The position numbers and the translations under genes are program-made. The notes under the pieces were generated by a model that saw only the letters and a program-made list of their open reading frames with translations, was not told the origin of the DNA and did no database searches. From Paragyromitra xinjiangensis (Eukaryota; Ascomycota; Pezizomycetes; Pezizales; Discinaceae), in NCBI GenBank assembly GCA_038503065.1, contig JBCAMK010000003.1, positions 1,116,001 to 1,180,000 of the forward strand: DNA of 64,000 bases. Direction: 5' to 3'. Shown piece after piece: positions 11,544 through 23,975 of the stretch (the stretch's first letter is position 1; each line of letters opens with the position of its first letter).

Positions 11544-13737
11544 CTACCATTGTCGCCTTCTGGTAAAATATCCAATCATATAGATGTTAGATATTCTGGA
11601 AACATCATCAGTGCTCGCACCTACAGATACATTAGCTTTTGCAGACGTAGATGTGTAGAATTCTTCAACGCACAAACTGTATGAGTTGCCTTGTATCTTT
11701 TCGGAATCTTTTGTGAATACTTTCCTTTCATCCATCAGTTTCTCGCGATAGGCTTTTGCCTCTTCGAGCGAGATAGGTGGCGGGATTTTCTTCACAAGTT
11801 AGCGCCCGTCTATAACTTTAAAAGGTGCTGCACGAGTAAACCAGCAAAATCAAAGCGCAGACTCTAAACTTACTTTTAAAATTGCCTGAAAAACGTCTTC
11901 TGGTAAGTTGCCAAGCTTGTGGCTTTCTCGCATGGCAGCTACTTGCTGCTCCAGGAAAGCCCCCTGTTGTGGTGCAACGGAAGATGTAGAAATGACCTAC
12001 GTAAACCCTTTTCAGCAGTAGGTCAGGAGAGAAGATTTGGCTCATGGAAAAAATATACATGATGACTTGCGTGTGGATCACACAAGAAAAATACAAGTAT
12101 CTTTCGAAAACCGGGTTTCGATTTATCCTTGAGCTTGAAACGGGAGACTCTGTGCTGGAATATGTTTGGAAAAACGATTGATCGATTTTTCTGCGCTAAT
12201 TTTAGACTTTTATATTGGAAAACATCGTAAAATTATGATAATACCTTGGTTGGCACGTATCCAACCTCCTGCACACTAGATCCACTCCATTCTAAATTTA
12301 AGACCTTTGTGGCAAACCAACCCCCTGGGCGATAGTCCATATAATCGTCAAGATCATCGATGAGATTCCGAAAACGTAGTTCCGATTCAGTAATATTTTC
12401 TTGATCGTAGTAGTAAATGCCAGTTGCCACGATCCTTTCGTTCTTGTTCACGATAAGCTTTGCCTCCTGCCACAAAAGTTTTAGTATAAAGGATAGGACA
12501 CTCACCAACATGCCTTCGACATGCCATGAACCCCCAAGATATACTGGGTTCTCTGGAGTCAGGACTATATTTGCCAGTTTGACGATTACTTTTACAGTCT
12601 TGCCATTGAGTTTCTCGGTCCACTCTGGCGGCGAGAATCGGTCACCGCTCAAACTGCCCATATCCCAGTATTCTGGCTCCTCATCTTCCCGAAAATGGTC
12701 GTATTCCTCCTCATCCGAGTCGTCATAGTCCTCACTTCTTTTTTTTTCCTCTCTTATATCATCTTCATCGCCGGAAGCAGCGTCGCCGTCATCACCCTCA
12801 GGACTTCTAGGTATTTCTCCCTTAGAATTTGGCTCAGCCTCTCTAGGTTGTCTGACGCGGCGAAGATGACTCTTACCACCGCGGATTTCGCTGAGGACGT
12901 TATTAAACATAGGCACGAAATGCGAAAAAATCTTTTCGAGCACTGGGTAGAGGCCATGGTGTTTTTCACGGCTGAGGTTATTGATATAACTCTTGATTAC
13001 GGTACTACCGTCTTCTGCTACCTGAAAATCAGAGGGGAGCCATTGAAATTGTGATGAATATGGAGAGTCTCCGGCTGAGTAATATCCATCTTCATCCCAC
13101 TCGCCTGGAGGATCGAATGGGAGTATAGGTTTGCCATATTTGATGTGTAGGGTTCTCCCGTATATAAGTGGATAAAGAGACGGGTGGACTAAGTCGAAGA
13201 CTTGCCTGTCCGAACCAGGATGCCAGTCTTTCTCTGACTCTGGTACATCTTCGAGGATAAAAACTTCTGTGGGAGGTTTACCGTCCAGTCATTTTTCTAT
13301 CCCGTTCATATTAATGTTAAGCAGGATTATTAGCTACCCTTAAGGAGTTCCTCTCTTAGTTCCTCAGGTACCAATGCGTCCGACCTCCAAACGCAATCGA
13401 TCGCTGGCTGGATCTTGGCGCCGCCAAATGGTTTATAGTACTCTCTAAGCTCTTTGAAAATGAATTCAATATCCTCCTTATTTATCGTGAGTCTGTGGTG
13501 ATGGGCGGCATATATCCTTTTTGCCTGTCGAATCCATTTCGCTCTAATCCTCGGGTCCTCTAACTTCTCCCACCAATTGTCCTTCTCCCTAATAAGGCTG
13601 CTGATGATCCGAAGGTACCATTCACGAAAAACTATGATTGGGTGTGTTGAATCATCGGTGAGCGGATGAGGAAAGGAATTGACGCGGGATTGAAAAATTA
13701 TATCTTTCATTTCTTCGTCTTCATTAAGGATATCCAT
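11544..13737 (-). CDS. DUF4246 protein, predicted 2-oxoglutarate/Fe(II) oxygenase-like
   Basis: Six exons on the minus strand: 13737-13338, 13266-12506, 12442-12245, 12190-12059, 11996-11874 and 11789-11544, giving 619 residues, typical for DUF4246. All phases agree. Hallmarks are FQWLPSDFQVAEDGSTVIKS, SYINNLSREKHHGLYPVLEK, GGSWHVEGML, then NERIVATGIYYYD and the late FPNIFQHRVSRFKL..KPGFRKILVFFLCDPH, followed by ISLEEAKAYREKLMDERKVF. The H-x-E of SWHVEGM and the distal HRV plus GxR look like the HxD/E..H..R pattern of double-stranded beta-helix 2-oxoglutarate oxygenases; this is my inference, since the family is formally uncharacterised. An acidic insert (about DGDAASGDEDDIREEKKR, then DEEEYDHFREDEEPEY) is present. 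The intron 12443-12505 is stopless and in frame but breaks the conserved GML-NERIV block, so it is spliced. The gene is divergent from APC4 with 677 bases between starts. Confidence 0.88.
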
Positions 13738-14414
13738 GATGGAATTAAGTCAGTTGATAGATGGGAAACTGGTGTCTGTTGCTGGCTGCAGCGAAAATGT
13801 TCCGAGTCTTTAGCTCTATTTAAGGTCTTCACTGCGATACGAACACGACAGTTGGAGTGTTGTTCAGTGTCACGTAGTTACACAAATCTTATGCAAGCCA
13901 TGGCGAGGCACAGAGGAGAGTCACAGGCGTTGGTTGGATAAAGTCCCTGCTCAATCATGAGTCACGCCAAGAAATTGGCGTTGCCGTAGCAACAATAACA
14001 ATGCTCAATTATCCACTATCACGAACAATCACTCGATCATCTTTTTTGGTTAGCGAATTACTTGGTAAATACTCATTAGCTTGGGATTCAGTGCTGAAGG
14101 TACGAGCCTTAATCTATTTTGCTTGAACTGAATTTTTGAGTTGAGCGAAGCTACCTATATCTAGGTACATACATGTACCCTACACGTAGCTGTGCTGTTT
14201 GCCAAAGTCACCCAAAGATCTAATCAGATTAGATCTGCCCCACGCCTACGGTTTTGCATCCTAGTTCACCACTTTGGTTTACAACGCGTCTTCCCCCACA
14301 TGTGTCTGAGTACTGCCTTGGGGCACGGATTACATACCTTTTACTAGTATCACCAGCATCAATTTATCAGTATCGGTTCAATCGCCTACCAACCCTTGAC
14401 CTTTGTCTCATATC
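13738..14414. promoter_or_regulatory. Shared divergent promoter, DUF4246 gene / APC4
   Basis: This 677-base interval separates two divergent start codons and must hold both promoters. A TGAGTCA (AP-1/Gcn4-type) heptamer is visible near 13957 and a TACATGTA palindrome at 14170-14177. An AGATCTAATCAGATTAGATCT imperfect palindrome lies around 14216-14236. No gene is seen. Confidence 0.5.
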
Positions 14415-17205
14415 ATGGACGACGATAATTCCGAGCCCGCCAATTCCGAGCAACCGCTCACGCGTGGCTTCCCTATCCTGTACCAGAAGGCACTTCCGTT
14501 TCCCGCTCGACATGGTCTGGCTGCTTGGAGCCCTCAGCTCGACCTCATTGCTCTCGTCACATCCAATGAGAATGTTCTATTATATCGGATGAATGGACAA
14601 CGGGTGTGGGGGTTCGCTCATAGGAGAGACAGAATGGGGACTGAAACCCGGGTGGAAAGGTTGCAATGGCGTCCTGACGGTTAGTCACTGGTTTCCGGGA
14701 GCTGACTGAATGTTAACTAATCTGAAGCTCTTAGGGAAGATGCTAGCATTGGGGTATAGCGACGGCTCGACGAGAATATACGATGTCAATAATGGTAAAC
14801 AGATACATCGTCTCACTTCAGAGGCTTCGAGTTTCGGCATGGTTACCTGTGTTGGGTGGGTTGATAACCATTCACAATCGAGGCTGCCAACTCAGGCGCC
14901 GGAAGCGAAATCGACAGAGTGCACACCTCAAGCACTGTTTGATATGGATGTGGGCCAGATGTTACCGCGTTTAAGCGTGCTGCCGTCTTCTTCGGGACAG
15001 TATGAGCATTATCTTCTGATTTTTTTGTCGTTTTTTTCCAGTAAGGCTTATAGAGTGGATGAATAGTGATAGTACATTTACATCGAAAGTTACGCTTGAC
15101 GCTCTTATAAACTCCGTTACGAAAACAGGAGAAGGCAATAATCTAGATGTCTTATTGATCGGTGAAGAAGGAGGGAAGATACTCTTAAAGTGCGTTAGTT
15201 TGTCTTATTCATTTGGAATCCCCGCTGGTAGATTCTGACGACGTTTGACAGTGTCTTTGATTCCTTTTTGATTGGTACTATGGAGCTTTCGTCGTTATCC
15301 TACCAGCTCAAACCTCATTCAAAAGTGCAATTTCTCCCCGAAATCTTGGCCTTTGAGTTCACTTCTGACTGCAGCTAGCTTCTCCGCCACACGGCTTCCT
15401 CTGACTTATCAACTCACTCCCTTTTAATTTCAGACCCTCAAAGCGGTAATATATTATATGCGACCATGGACATACTTTTCATCCAGCAATTTGGTCAGTA
15501 TCTATTTCAATTGGCATCAACGTCTACCAGAGTCCAGGCGCTTCTGCGATATATTCAAGAAACTGTAGTAGCTCTGGAAACGGAGTTCAAGACCATGAAT
15601 GACTTGGCTCAACGTTATGTCAGTATCATCAACGAGGATGTTCAAAAACAAGGAAGCGAAGTATCGCTTGAGTTTTTCGAACTATTGGTGACCGGAGTAC
15701 CAAGTGAAGTATTAAAGGAGTGGTTGGTAGATGTGTTGACAGAGAGGGTATAGTCAGATACCCCCAAATATTAAGGTTCAACTAACCTGTACCACAGGGG
15801 CAGAAAAGGTGGGAGAAGAGTTCGATGAATGGCTATGAGACCCTCCGAAGGCTAGTTCATGAAAACCTTCTCCCAACGTGCGAGAGGTTGACGGTGCTGT
15901 TTTGCCGCTTACGGGGTTTGGCCAGATGGTATGCATTTAAACTGCCCAGGTTCCTAATCGTAGAGATTAACATAGTCCAGGAAAGAGAGAGGCAGCCCCC
16001 TTGGTTTGGATCCAGATGATTTTACTCGTTGTCTGGACGTAGTCTCGGGCCTTACTGTTTTTGCTCATGAATTCCTCTTAAAATTGAATAAGGAATTAGA
16101 GCACTTCGCTGCGTTTGGTTCCTGGTTACGATATACCCTCGATGAACTATCGACAGTTATCAATATCGATGACAAGCCACCCGAAGATCCACAGATTGAT
16201 ACACTAAGGGTCTCTGAGTACATCAGTGGCTACTTAAAGCAATCCTCTTTACAGTCATTTTTCCGGCGTGAGGGAGGAGCTAGGCTTAGCGAACGTAAAA
16301 AACAGGGCGAGAGAATATTCGAACTCTATGCAAAGAGTATCGATAAGGAGTCTACGGCTCCTCCAGGATTTATGGAGCTGGCTAACCATCTAGAGGAACT
16401 GTGCAAGACTGTTTTTGCGAAACCTCAGCAGGCTATGAGGCAACAATTACGGGTTGGAAAACCGGTGGTAATTGCAGATAAAGACCCTGGGAAAAGCGAT
16501 ATCAGAATGGTCATGGAAGGTGGAAACCCGGTAGCTTATATGGCATTCTATAATATAGAGAAGCCTAGAAATTCTCGTGAGTTTTATTTGTGCCATTTCT
16601 TAAAGACTTATCATAGTGACTGCTGATAGTTATCTTTATCCGATGCGAACTTTCTGTGACCGGGTCTTTGAGCTCCGTGTCAAAGATTGGTTGTGCCAGG
16701 GTTCTTTTATCGCCGCCAGGAATTGCTAAGTCGTTGGTTGACCTCCAATTTGTGGATGATCAATCGATTATTCTGATACTTGCTGAGAAAGGTTACTTTT
16801 ATGCCTCATTTTAAAGCTATTTGGGTTTTAGGTTGCCTGGATATTGACTGAAGATTTTAAGGTGACCATGATTCCGAAATGTTGACGATCGTGTACAATT
16901 CTATCACCTACGACGAAAACTACGATCCCGAAGACCTGGCTGAGAGTGTGTGCTCTTACGCAGAGGCACTACCTGGACAGGAAATGGAGGTTGTGACTAG
17001 ACGCCCATTTGAAGCAGAATTTATACCTGTACAAGTTACGGTTAATGGTGGCTTAGGAAGGCGGGTTGGATGCGTAATAGCGGAAGATAGGATGAAATAT
17101 ATCGTATTCGACTTGGATGAGAAGGAGGTCGAGGGAGAGGAGGAGGAAGAGGAAGAGGAGGATGAACAGGGGATGGCAGTTGACGACGAGACTGAGGAGG
17201 AATGA
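14415..17205 (+). CDS. APC4: Anaphase-promoting complex subunit 4
   Basis: Nine proposed exons: 14415-14679, 14735-14999, 15067-15189, 15252-15324, 15379-15747, 15798-15928, 15996-16576, 16630-16791 and 16862-17205, giving 770 residues. Apc4 is a scaffold subunit of the APC/C ubiquitin ligase platform that drives mitotic exit. The N-terminus is the Apc4 WD40 domain (ARHGLAAWSPQLDLIALVT, LALGYSDGSTRIYDVNNGK, LIGEEGGKILL, VFDSFLIG). The middle and C-terminal helical Apc4 long domain includes LFIQQFGQYLFQLASTSTRV, YETLRRLVHENLLPTCERL, FAHEFLLKLNKELEHFAAFG and SWLRYTLDE, ending in a beta region and an acidic tail. Junctions at 15000/15066 and 15325/15378 are less certain: the second removes a frame-internal TAG. 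The intron ending at 16861 uses an AAG acceptor. Confidence 0.88.
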
Positions 17206-18702
17206 TAATGTTGAAACAAAACGAATATCGGTGAGTTGGATCTGGCTTGGGGGCGCACAAATATCAACCCACCGGGAGTCTTGGGCGGGTTCTTATTTGA
17301 AGCAAAAAATAAACAACCGGGAAATGGGACGTCGAGGTTAATGCATGCGCATAGAATTCGATCAGGGGTTCTCGGCTGCAGGCTTGTTGAGCTGGGCTAA
17401 ATTATCCCGTGAATTTTGCAATTCTTACATGGACACAACTGATGCAGACGTCGGGTACTTGCTGCGAACTACCTCAATTATGCAGATGACAAGCTAATTT
17501 CTGTGGCCCCAACAAAACCACCTCTAGCCATGTATCCTGCGTCTGTAGAGCACATGTTAGGGCTAGTAAAGTGTATAAACTGCAGCATCGTACGGGTAAC
17601 GGTGCACTTGGAAAGGATGTCTGCAATTACAACCCCTGGTCCGTTTGGTGTGTAGAGAGTGTGCCTCAGTTAATATCTGTAGCTGGATTGGAAAGGAGTT
17701 TGGTGACGAGACGGGAGAGAAGCGAGATACGTGTGTCGCCACGAAGCAATGGTACCGGTGCATACAGCAGGTACCTTGACGATGGAGGCAAGTCCACGCC
17801 TTACGATCTGTCCTCTCCATAGTTCACATGATACAATGGCTTCTTGAGGGCGCCGATGTATGTAGTTGCCTTTAACTCCTGTGTTTGACGATGCCAGCAG
17901 CAGTGGTCAACTCCTTTGTCTCTTTCTTTACAGATCGCAGCTGCGGCGTTGAACACTTCTCCCGGCTTCTTCAGTTTTCGTGGATGACTCAGCCAGGAGC
18001 GGGGTTACCATTGGCTGGTAGGCCGCTTTGCGCCCAGAGACCTCTAGCCCCATGAGGAGCTCAGAGGGGCATAGATAATGCATTCTTGGGGATTTCCATC
18101 AAAAAAATAGCCCCTCCTTCTTTACCCTTCACCAAAACAAAAGTCCTCCCTTTTTTTTTTCCTGCCTTATTTCCCCGCCAACCAGTGAGGAGAAACGTCA
18201 ACACCTACACGAGAAGGAAACTTAGAAACTAGAAAAGAAAAAAAAAGCCCCAAAACAAAACAAAAGAGGTTCGTTGCCGCTTCCCAAACACGTTCCCCAC
18301 GTTGATACCACGGCTTCCTCCCCCACCTCTCCCCCTCTTTTCTGTTGAAAGAAACGTGAGATCCGCTCCTTCCTCTCGCTCCTTTTTCGAGAAATTAGGA
18401 AATACAATCTCTTGTTGTCCCCAACGCTGTGTAACGTCACCATTACTCTCCAGGGAGAAGTTGTTGTGGCCGCGTCAAACCTTCGAAACTGAACTTTTTC
18501 CACAGGAGACAGCCTCGTGCTTCTTTCAGTAGACTCCACGACCTCTTCCTCTCCCACTGCCTCTACTCCTCATCCTCACCCATCAACACCTCTTCTCCCA
18601 CATCGATTCTCGACACCCTAATCCCTTCTTTTTTAACGTCGTAGATTCTACGCTGCTCATCTCACTCATCTCATCTCATCTCAACTACAGCCAACCGCAA
18701 CC
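17206..18702. other. Intergenic region, APC4 to KAP95
   Basis: No gene is supported. From about 18110 to 18700 the sequence is C/T-rich (with poly-T and CTCATCTCATCTCATC repeats near 18660), the typical leader of a highly expressed fungal gene, and belongs to the KAP95 promoter and 5' untranslated region. Earlier bases hold only short frames. Confidence 0.55.
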
Positions 18703-21700
18703 ATGAACGTCTCCGAGGTGTTGGCTAACACCCTCTCCGGGGGTAAGTCGTTCATCCTGTAATCTTTCCGTTTCTAATTAATATTGACATTTATCTTCTA
18801 GAAACCGCTCTTCGTCATGCTGCTGAAGAACAACTTTCCACGGCTGCTGCTCAGCATTTCGTGCGTTACCCCTCTACTTGATATCTGTAATATCTCAAAT
18901 TTTGTCTAACACTTGAACTAATTTTTGTATTTGCAGCCTGAGTATCTTCAAATGCTCTCTGCGGAACTCGCCAATGAGGAAACCCAACCGTTTATCCGTA
19001 GTGCTGCCGGTATCGCCCTGAAAAACGCTCTCACCGCGAGGGAACGAACACGTTTGCTGGAAGTACAGCAGAAATGGCTCACGCAGGTTGATCCTACTAT
19101 CAAGGCTCAAGTCCGGGAAAACTCCCTTCGAACGCTAGCCTCAACAGATAATCGTGCGGGGACATCCGCTGCGCAGTTCATTGCGGCTATCGCTGCTATC
19201 GAACTTCCCCGGAATCAGTGGCCGGATTTGATGCCTGCTTTGGTGCGGAATGTTGGCGAGGGGTCTGACAGCCTTAAACAGTCATCGTTAACCACGATTG
19301 GTTACATTTGTGAATCAGAGGAGCAGGAACTACGCGAGAGTCTGAGTCAACACTCTAATGCCATCCTTACCGCCGTCGTACAAGGGGCCCGGAAAGAGGA
19401 GGCCAATGCCGATGTTAGGTTCGCCGCCATGGTTGCATTGGGTGATTCGCTCGAATTTGTCCGAACCAATTTCGAAAATGACGGGGAGAGGAATTACATC
19501 ATGCAGGTTATTTGCGAGGCTACACAAAGTCCCGATTACAGGATAACGCAGGCGGCTTTTGGATGCCTGAATAAGATAATGAGTCTTTATTATGACAAAA
19601 TGAAGTTCTACATGGAGAAGGCTCTATTTGGATTAACGATTGTGGGGATGAAGCATGATGAAGAGGAGGTTGCCAAGCTTGCAATTGAGTTTTGGTGCAC
19701 GGTCTGTGAGGAGGAGTCTGCTATTGAGGACGACAACCAACAGGTAACTTCAACACCACCCGATCTGGGTCAGGTTTCACACTCTGACAGTACGCAGTTC
19801 CAGGCAGAAGGGATAACTGAGCTTCGGCCATTCTTTAACTTTGCTCGCATTGCTACGCCTGAGGTCGTACCAGTATTACTGGAGCTCCTCACAAAACAAG
19901 ATGAAGACGCTGCTGATGATGAATACAACGTATCTCGTGCAGCATACCAATGCTTGCAGCTTTACTCTGCTTGTGTTGGGGGTTTGGTAATCAACCACGT
20001 CCTGCAATTTGTAGAGCAAAATCTGCGCCACGAAAGTTGGAGATTGAGAGATGCCGCTGTTTCGGCCTTTGGAGCGATCATGGAAGGGCCAGACTTCAAA
20101 TTACTTGATCCATTAGTTAAACAGGCTCTGCCAGTATTGGTGGGAATGATGGATGACAAAGTTTTGATGGTCAAGGATTCTGCTGCTTATGCTCTTGGTA
20201 GAATCTGCGAGTGCTGTGGGCCAGCTATTGACCCTCAATTACATCTTCCAAGCTTAATCCAGGCACTGTTCTCCGGGCTGAAAGATAGCCCGAAGATGGC
20301 TAGTTCATGTTGTTGGGCTTTGATGAACTTGGCAGATAGATTTGGGATTGAAAGCGAGTCTGAGGAGAACCCATTGTCCAAATACTTTAAGGATAGTGTC
20401 AGCGCTTTGCTCGCTGCAACTGAGAGGTATGGATTTAGTATTCTTGGTAGTTATGGTGTAATTTTGGAATTGAGGCTAAATAATGAATGTATAGGCCAGA
20501 CGCCGACAACCAACTTAGGACGGCCTGCTACGAAGTCCTCAACTCCTTTGTTGCTAACGTTGGCCAGGATGAATTGCCGTCAATTGCCCAACTATGTACC
20601 GTTATTATGGAGAGATTAGAAAAAACGGTTGGGCTGAGGACTCAAATTGTTAGCACAGATGACCGTATTACATTGGAGGAGATGCAGACTAGCTTGGCGG
20701 TTGTCTTAATGGTATGCGATCCTTTGTTCTTGTCATTTTTTCCGGCTTACCCACACTAATTTAATAAACAGACTATTGTTCAACGCTTGGACAAGGAAAT
20801 CAAACCCCAAGCAGATAGCATCATGCAAATTCTCCTACAGATCCTCTCTACACTACCACCTAACTCCTCTGTCCCAGACGCGATATTTGGGGCGGTTGGA
20901 GCCATGGCAAATGCCTTGGAAGAAGACTTTACGAAATACATGGATGCCTTCACACCATTTTTGTACAATGCTCTGGGCAACCAGGAAGAACAACAGCTTT
21001 GTTCGATGGCAATTGGTCTTGTTGGTGACATTGCTCGTTCAATAAATGACAAGGCAGCACCTTATTGTGATAACTTCATGAACTATCTTTTGAACAACCT
21101 CCAGGTTTGTTTATCCGTCCCATTCAGGTGAGATTTCAGTGGTAATCTAACTTTGAAACTAGAGCAATACTCTTAGTCAACAATTCAAGCCTGCTATCCT
21201 TCAGTGCTTCGGTGACATTGCGCAAGCAATCGGAGGCCATTTCGAGACTTATCTGCAGGTGGTTATGGGTGTTCTTCAGCAGGCATCTTCGATCTCTGCA
21301 ACCAACGATAGCAATTATGAAATGGTTGAATACGTCATCTCGCTGCGTGAAGGTATAATGGATGCATACGATGGTATCATTATTGCACTGAAATCTGGTG
21401 ACAAGAGTAAGTTCCTTTGCAATGTTGTTGATTTCGGGGTTTTCAAAGATTGTTCTAATATCCTTTTTAGCATCTCTTCTCGCGCCTTATGTTCAACATA
21501 TATTTGGATTCTTGTCAGCAGTAAATGCCGATCCGAATAAGACTGAAGGTTTGATGAGGTCTGGTATGGGTGTACTTGGGTAAGCCTCAGCAGCCAAATT
21601 CACATAATAATACACCGAATTTACTGACCCCAATAGGGATTTGGCGGACGCTTTCCCCAATGGTGAGATTGCGCAATACTTCCGCGCCGATTGGATCAGC

Positions 21701-21808
21701 GCCATGATTAAGGAGGTCCGAACTAACCGCGAATTCTCTACGAGAACTCTTGAGACTGCTCGGTGGACAAGGGAACAGGTGAAGCGTCAACAGAGTCAGG
21801 CTTCTTAG
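18703..21808 (+). CDS. KAP95: Importin subunit beta-1 (karyopherin beta, Kap95)
   Basis: Nine exons: 18703-18742, 18802-18860, 18937-19743, 19798-20426, 20495-20711, 20772-21104, 21163-21406, 21471-21579 and 21637-21808. The product is 869 residues, matching importin beta (about 860-880). It carries importin-alpha/NLS cargo through nuclear pores and releases it on binding Ran-GTP. It is made of HEAT repeats; conserved blocks include FIRSAAGIALKNALTAR (N-terminal Ran-binding half), QLPRNQWPDLMP-like ELPRNQWPDLMPAL, the acidic-loop stretch QDEDAADDEYNVSRAAYQCL, the helix VSAFGAIMEGPD and FGDIAQAIGGHFETYLQ. The 54-nt intron 19744-19797 has no stop and is in frame; it interrupts the conserved EEESAIEDDN..AEGITELRPFF region, so translation of the unspliced frame would insert 18 residues. 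Several other introns are single-solution by phase. The two very short first exons are typical. Confidence 0.95.
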
Positions 21809-22808
21809 ATATTTTTAAAAAAAATCCCCTTGGGGAAGAAAATTCTCTACTGCTGAGATTAGAACGGGAGATATGGATGGGAAAAAGAAGAAAGATATTT
21901 TCGAGTCTTCTAGATGAAGTGGTTCATTATTCAGTCTGTCAATCCAAATCTGGGCATTATCTTTGGTTTTTTACTTCTCTTTTTGTTTCCAACTCGGGGT
22001 CTTTGGGGGAGTTTGCTGTTTCTCTTGTCCTCTCCTTATCTCTCGATTTTCATTTTTCTTTAGTTGCTCCTATTTTCCCGGAGGCTTATTACGGTTGGTA
22101 ATGAAGGGCATGTGGAGGTCCGGCCATGAGATCTGAGAGATATATCTGCACTTGATGAGTCCGGGTTGGAGTTGCTGTGTGTTTTATTCCTGTCTTGTTT
22201 TCATTTCTTTCTCCTGTTTTCGTTTAGATGGATTGGTTGAAGACGGGCCTGTCTTGTGATTTCCTTTTTGTCTTGCATTAGTTCCCGTTATCTTCTGTCC
22301 TATCCCACCCCATCCCATCCCTACACCACTACCCCTACCCCTAACAAAGTATTTATTATACATGATCATCATATACTCCCCTTTTTTTCCTCTACGCCGC
22401 ATGACATGATCTCTTATGTTTACACCTTTCCCCATCCCATGTTTCCCCTGCCACCTAACCACACCATCACGTGAATCCGCCTTTCTTATTTGTGTCTGTA
22501 ACCATTTGTAACTGTTAATTAGCGCCTTCTATTCTCTTCCCCGTACTCTTTTTCTTTCTTTTCAGGGAGCTCTGCTTCCTGCAGGAACTGCTAAGCTCGC
22601 GATCGCAATGGAAAACTGGGATGTTCATTTGATAAAGTCTTGTAGATCTTTATAAAAGTCCTTCAGTTCTGTCTACTTGTCACCTGGTTAAGGTCCTGTT
22701 TAACTGTAGAAAAAAACCCCGAATCTATGAAAGTAAATGCTTTCAGCTACGCGAGTTTATGCACGATATCAATAGTCCACACCCGTTGAGCTGCGCTACT
22801 TTCTTGAC

Positions 22809-22823
22809 AACTACATGTACATG
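22809..22823 (+). repeat. Dispersed palindromic motif, copy D
   Basis: AACTACATGTACATG is the exact reverse complement of the first 15 bases of the copies at 6925 and 11309. It lies about 1 kb beyond the KAP95 stop codon. Confidence 0.7.
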
Positions 22824-23180
22824 TGCATGTAGAATCCAGAAAACGCCTCTAGATTTGATTTTTGGGCCAAGCCGTAACTTTTGAGTCAGCCGGATAGCCG
22901 ATCTTTAAATCATTGCAGCGGACAGCTCACGAGTGAGCCTGCTTATCCCCCTAGATTGTAGCTCCTCACACTGAAATTCAATACCTTGGGCTTTAGTCGC
23001 TTGATTTCCTCAGGGGGTCTGTAGCTTAAACTTGCCAATTATAGCAGAGATAATAGGCCTTGCTAAGTCTCTGCTTATGGATTCCTAGCTGTAAAACACA
23101 AGAATTTGCGAGGAGATGTGCTGAATATGCCAAGCCGAGCTGTTTCAAATTCGCTGACTGAAGTCCGTGAAAATACTCGA

Positions 23181-23423
23181 CTACGATCTAGGGGATAGGG
23201 ACAGATATCGGAGGCCTAAGGCGACCTCGCCAGAGAAGACCTGTTTCGCGCCATCTGTGCGCATCACATAGCAAGCTTGAAACCGCCAAAACACCCACTC
23301 TACCATCCTGTAGTATTCTTTATAGTCTAAACTCCAATCAAAGCAGAGGATGGTGCATAAAACACCCCACATCTCGGAATCATCAGCCATCACTCGAGGC
23401 CTTATTTTCCATCTAGGATCCAT
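23181..23423 (-). CDS. Hypothetical 80-residue ORF, doubtful
   Basis: An ATG-started frame of 80 codons, Trp/Tyr-rich, beginning MDPRWKIRPRVMADDSEMWG. I recognise no family. It has few low-complexity features and reads more like a folded protein than its neighbours do, so it may be a small gene, one exon of a larger gene, or chance. No splice partner could be chosen with confidence. Confidence 0.2.
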   Translation of the reverse strand: MDPRWKIRPRVMADDSEMWGVLCTILCFDWSLDYKEYYRMVEWVFWRFQACYVMRTDGAKQVFSGEVALGLRYLSLSPRS

Positions 23424-23666
23424 GACCTCATTTCATATAAATATTTATGTCTGATAGCCCTGTATTATGTGTAACTGGATTGGCCAGGTGTTTGAGATAG
23501 CTGCACAATAGTCCTTGGGAATTTAGCCGGCGATACTACCGTAGAGCTGTGTTACCTCAATTTCCTCGCCCTTGTATATTGTCGGTGGAGGCCCGATCAT
23601 TTCCTCACTAATCACCATAATTGTAACCTTGAATGATTATAAGCGCCCAGGAAAAGCACGGCTGGC

Positions 23667-23975
23667 CTATAGGGCTGGAATAATTTTTAAAAACATTAAA
23701 ATCTGCGATCTAGATTGGCTCGGGGCTTGCTGGGATTCTTCTTCTTCCGTTATCTTAATAGTCGAGCTTGCCAACGTAGCTGGGAAAGTCACTTCGGCTC
23801 TATACATTTTACGAATGGTATTCAAGTTACGCCAAATCTCGCTAAACATGGTATGAGTAAAGTTCACTCCATTTACACCATCATCTGTGGTCTTCGACGT
23901 TTTTACGCAAGGAGGTCCCAGGAAATCATAGTTCTTCTGGAGAAGTCGGCTGCTACTCTTAAGGGGCGTGCCCAT
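23667..23975 (-). CDS. Hypothetical 102-residue ORF, doubtful
   Basis: An ATG-started frame beginning MGTPLKSSSRLLQKNYDFLG. No domain is recognised. It lies about 240 bases upstream (on the minus strand) of the ORF at 23181-23423, so the two could be exons of one unrecognised gene, but no convincing joining intron was found. Confidence 0.18.
   Translation of the reverse strand: MGTPLKSSSRLLQKNYDFLGPPCVKTSKTTDDGVNGVNFTHTMFSEIWRNLNTIRKMYRAEVTFPATLASSTIKITEEEESQQAPSQSRSQILMFLKIIPAL

Noticed and set aside
22300..22350. C-rich tract with CCCCTA units resembling telomere repeat
   Set aside because: Only two units and not the CCCTAA form; it looks like simple C-rich sequence.
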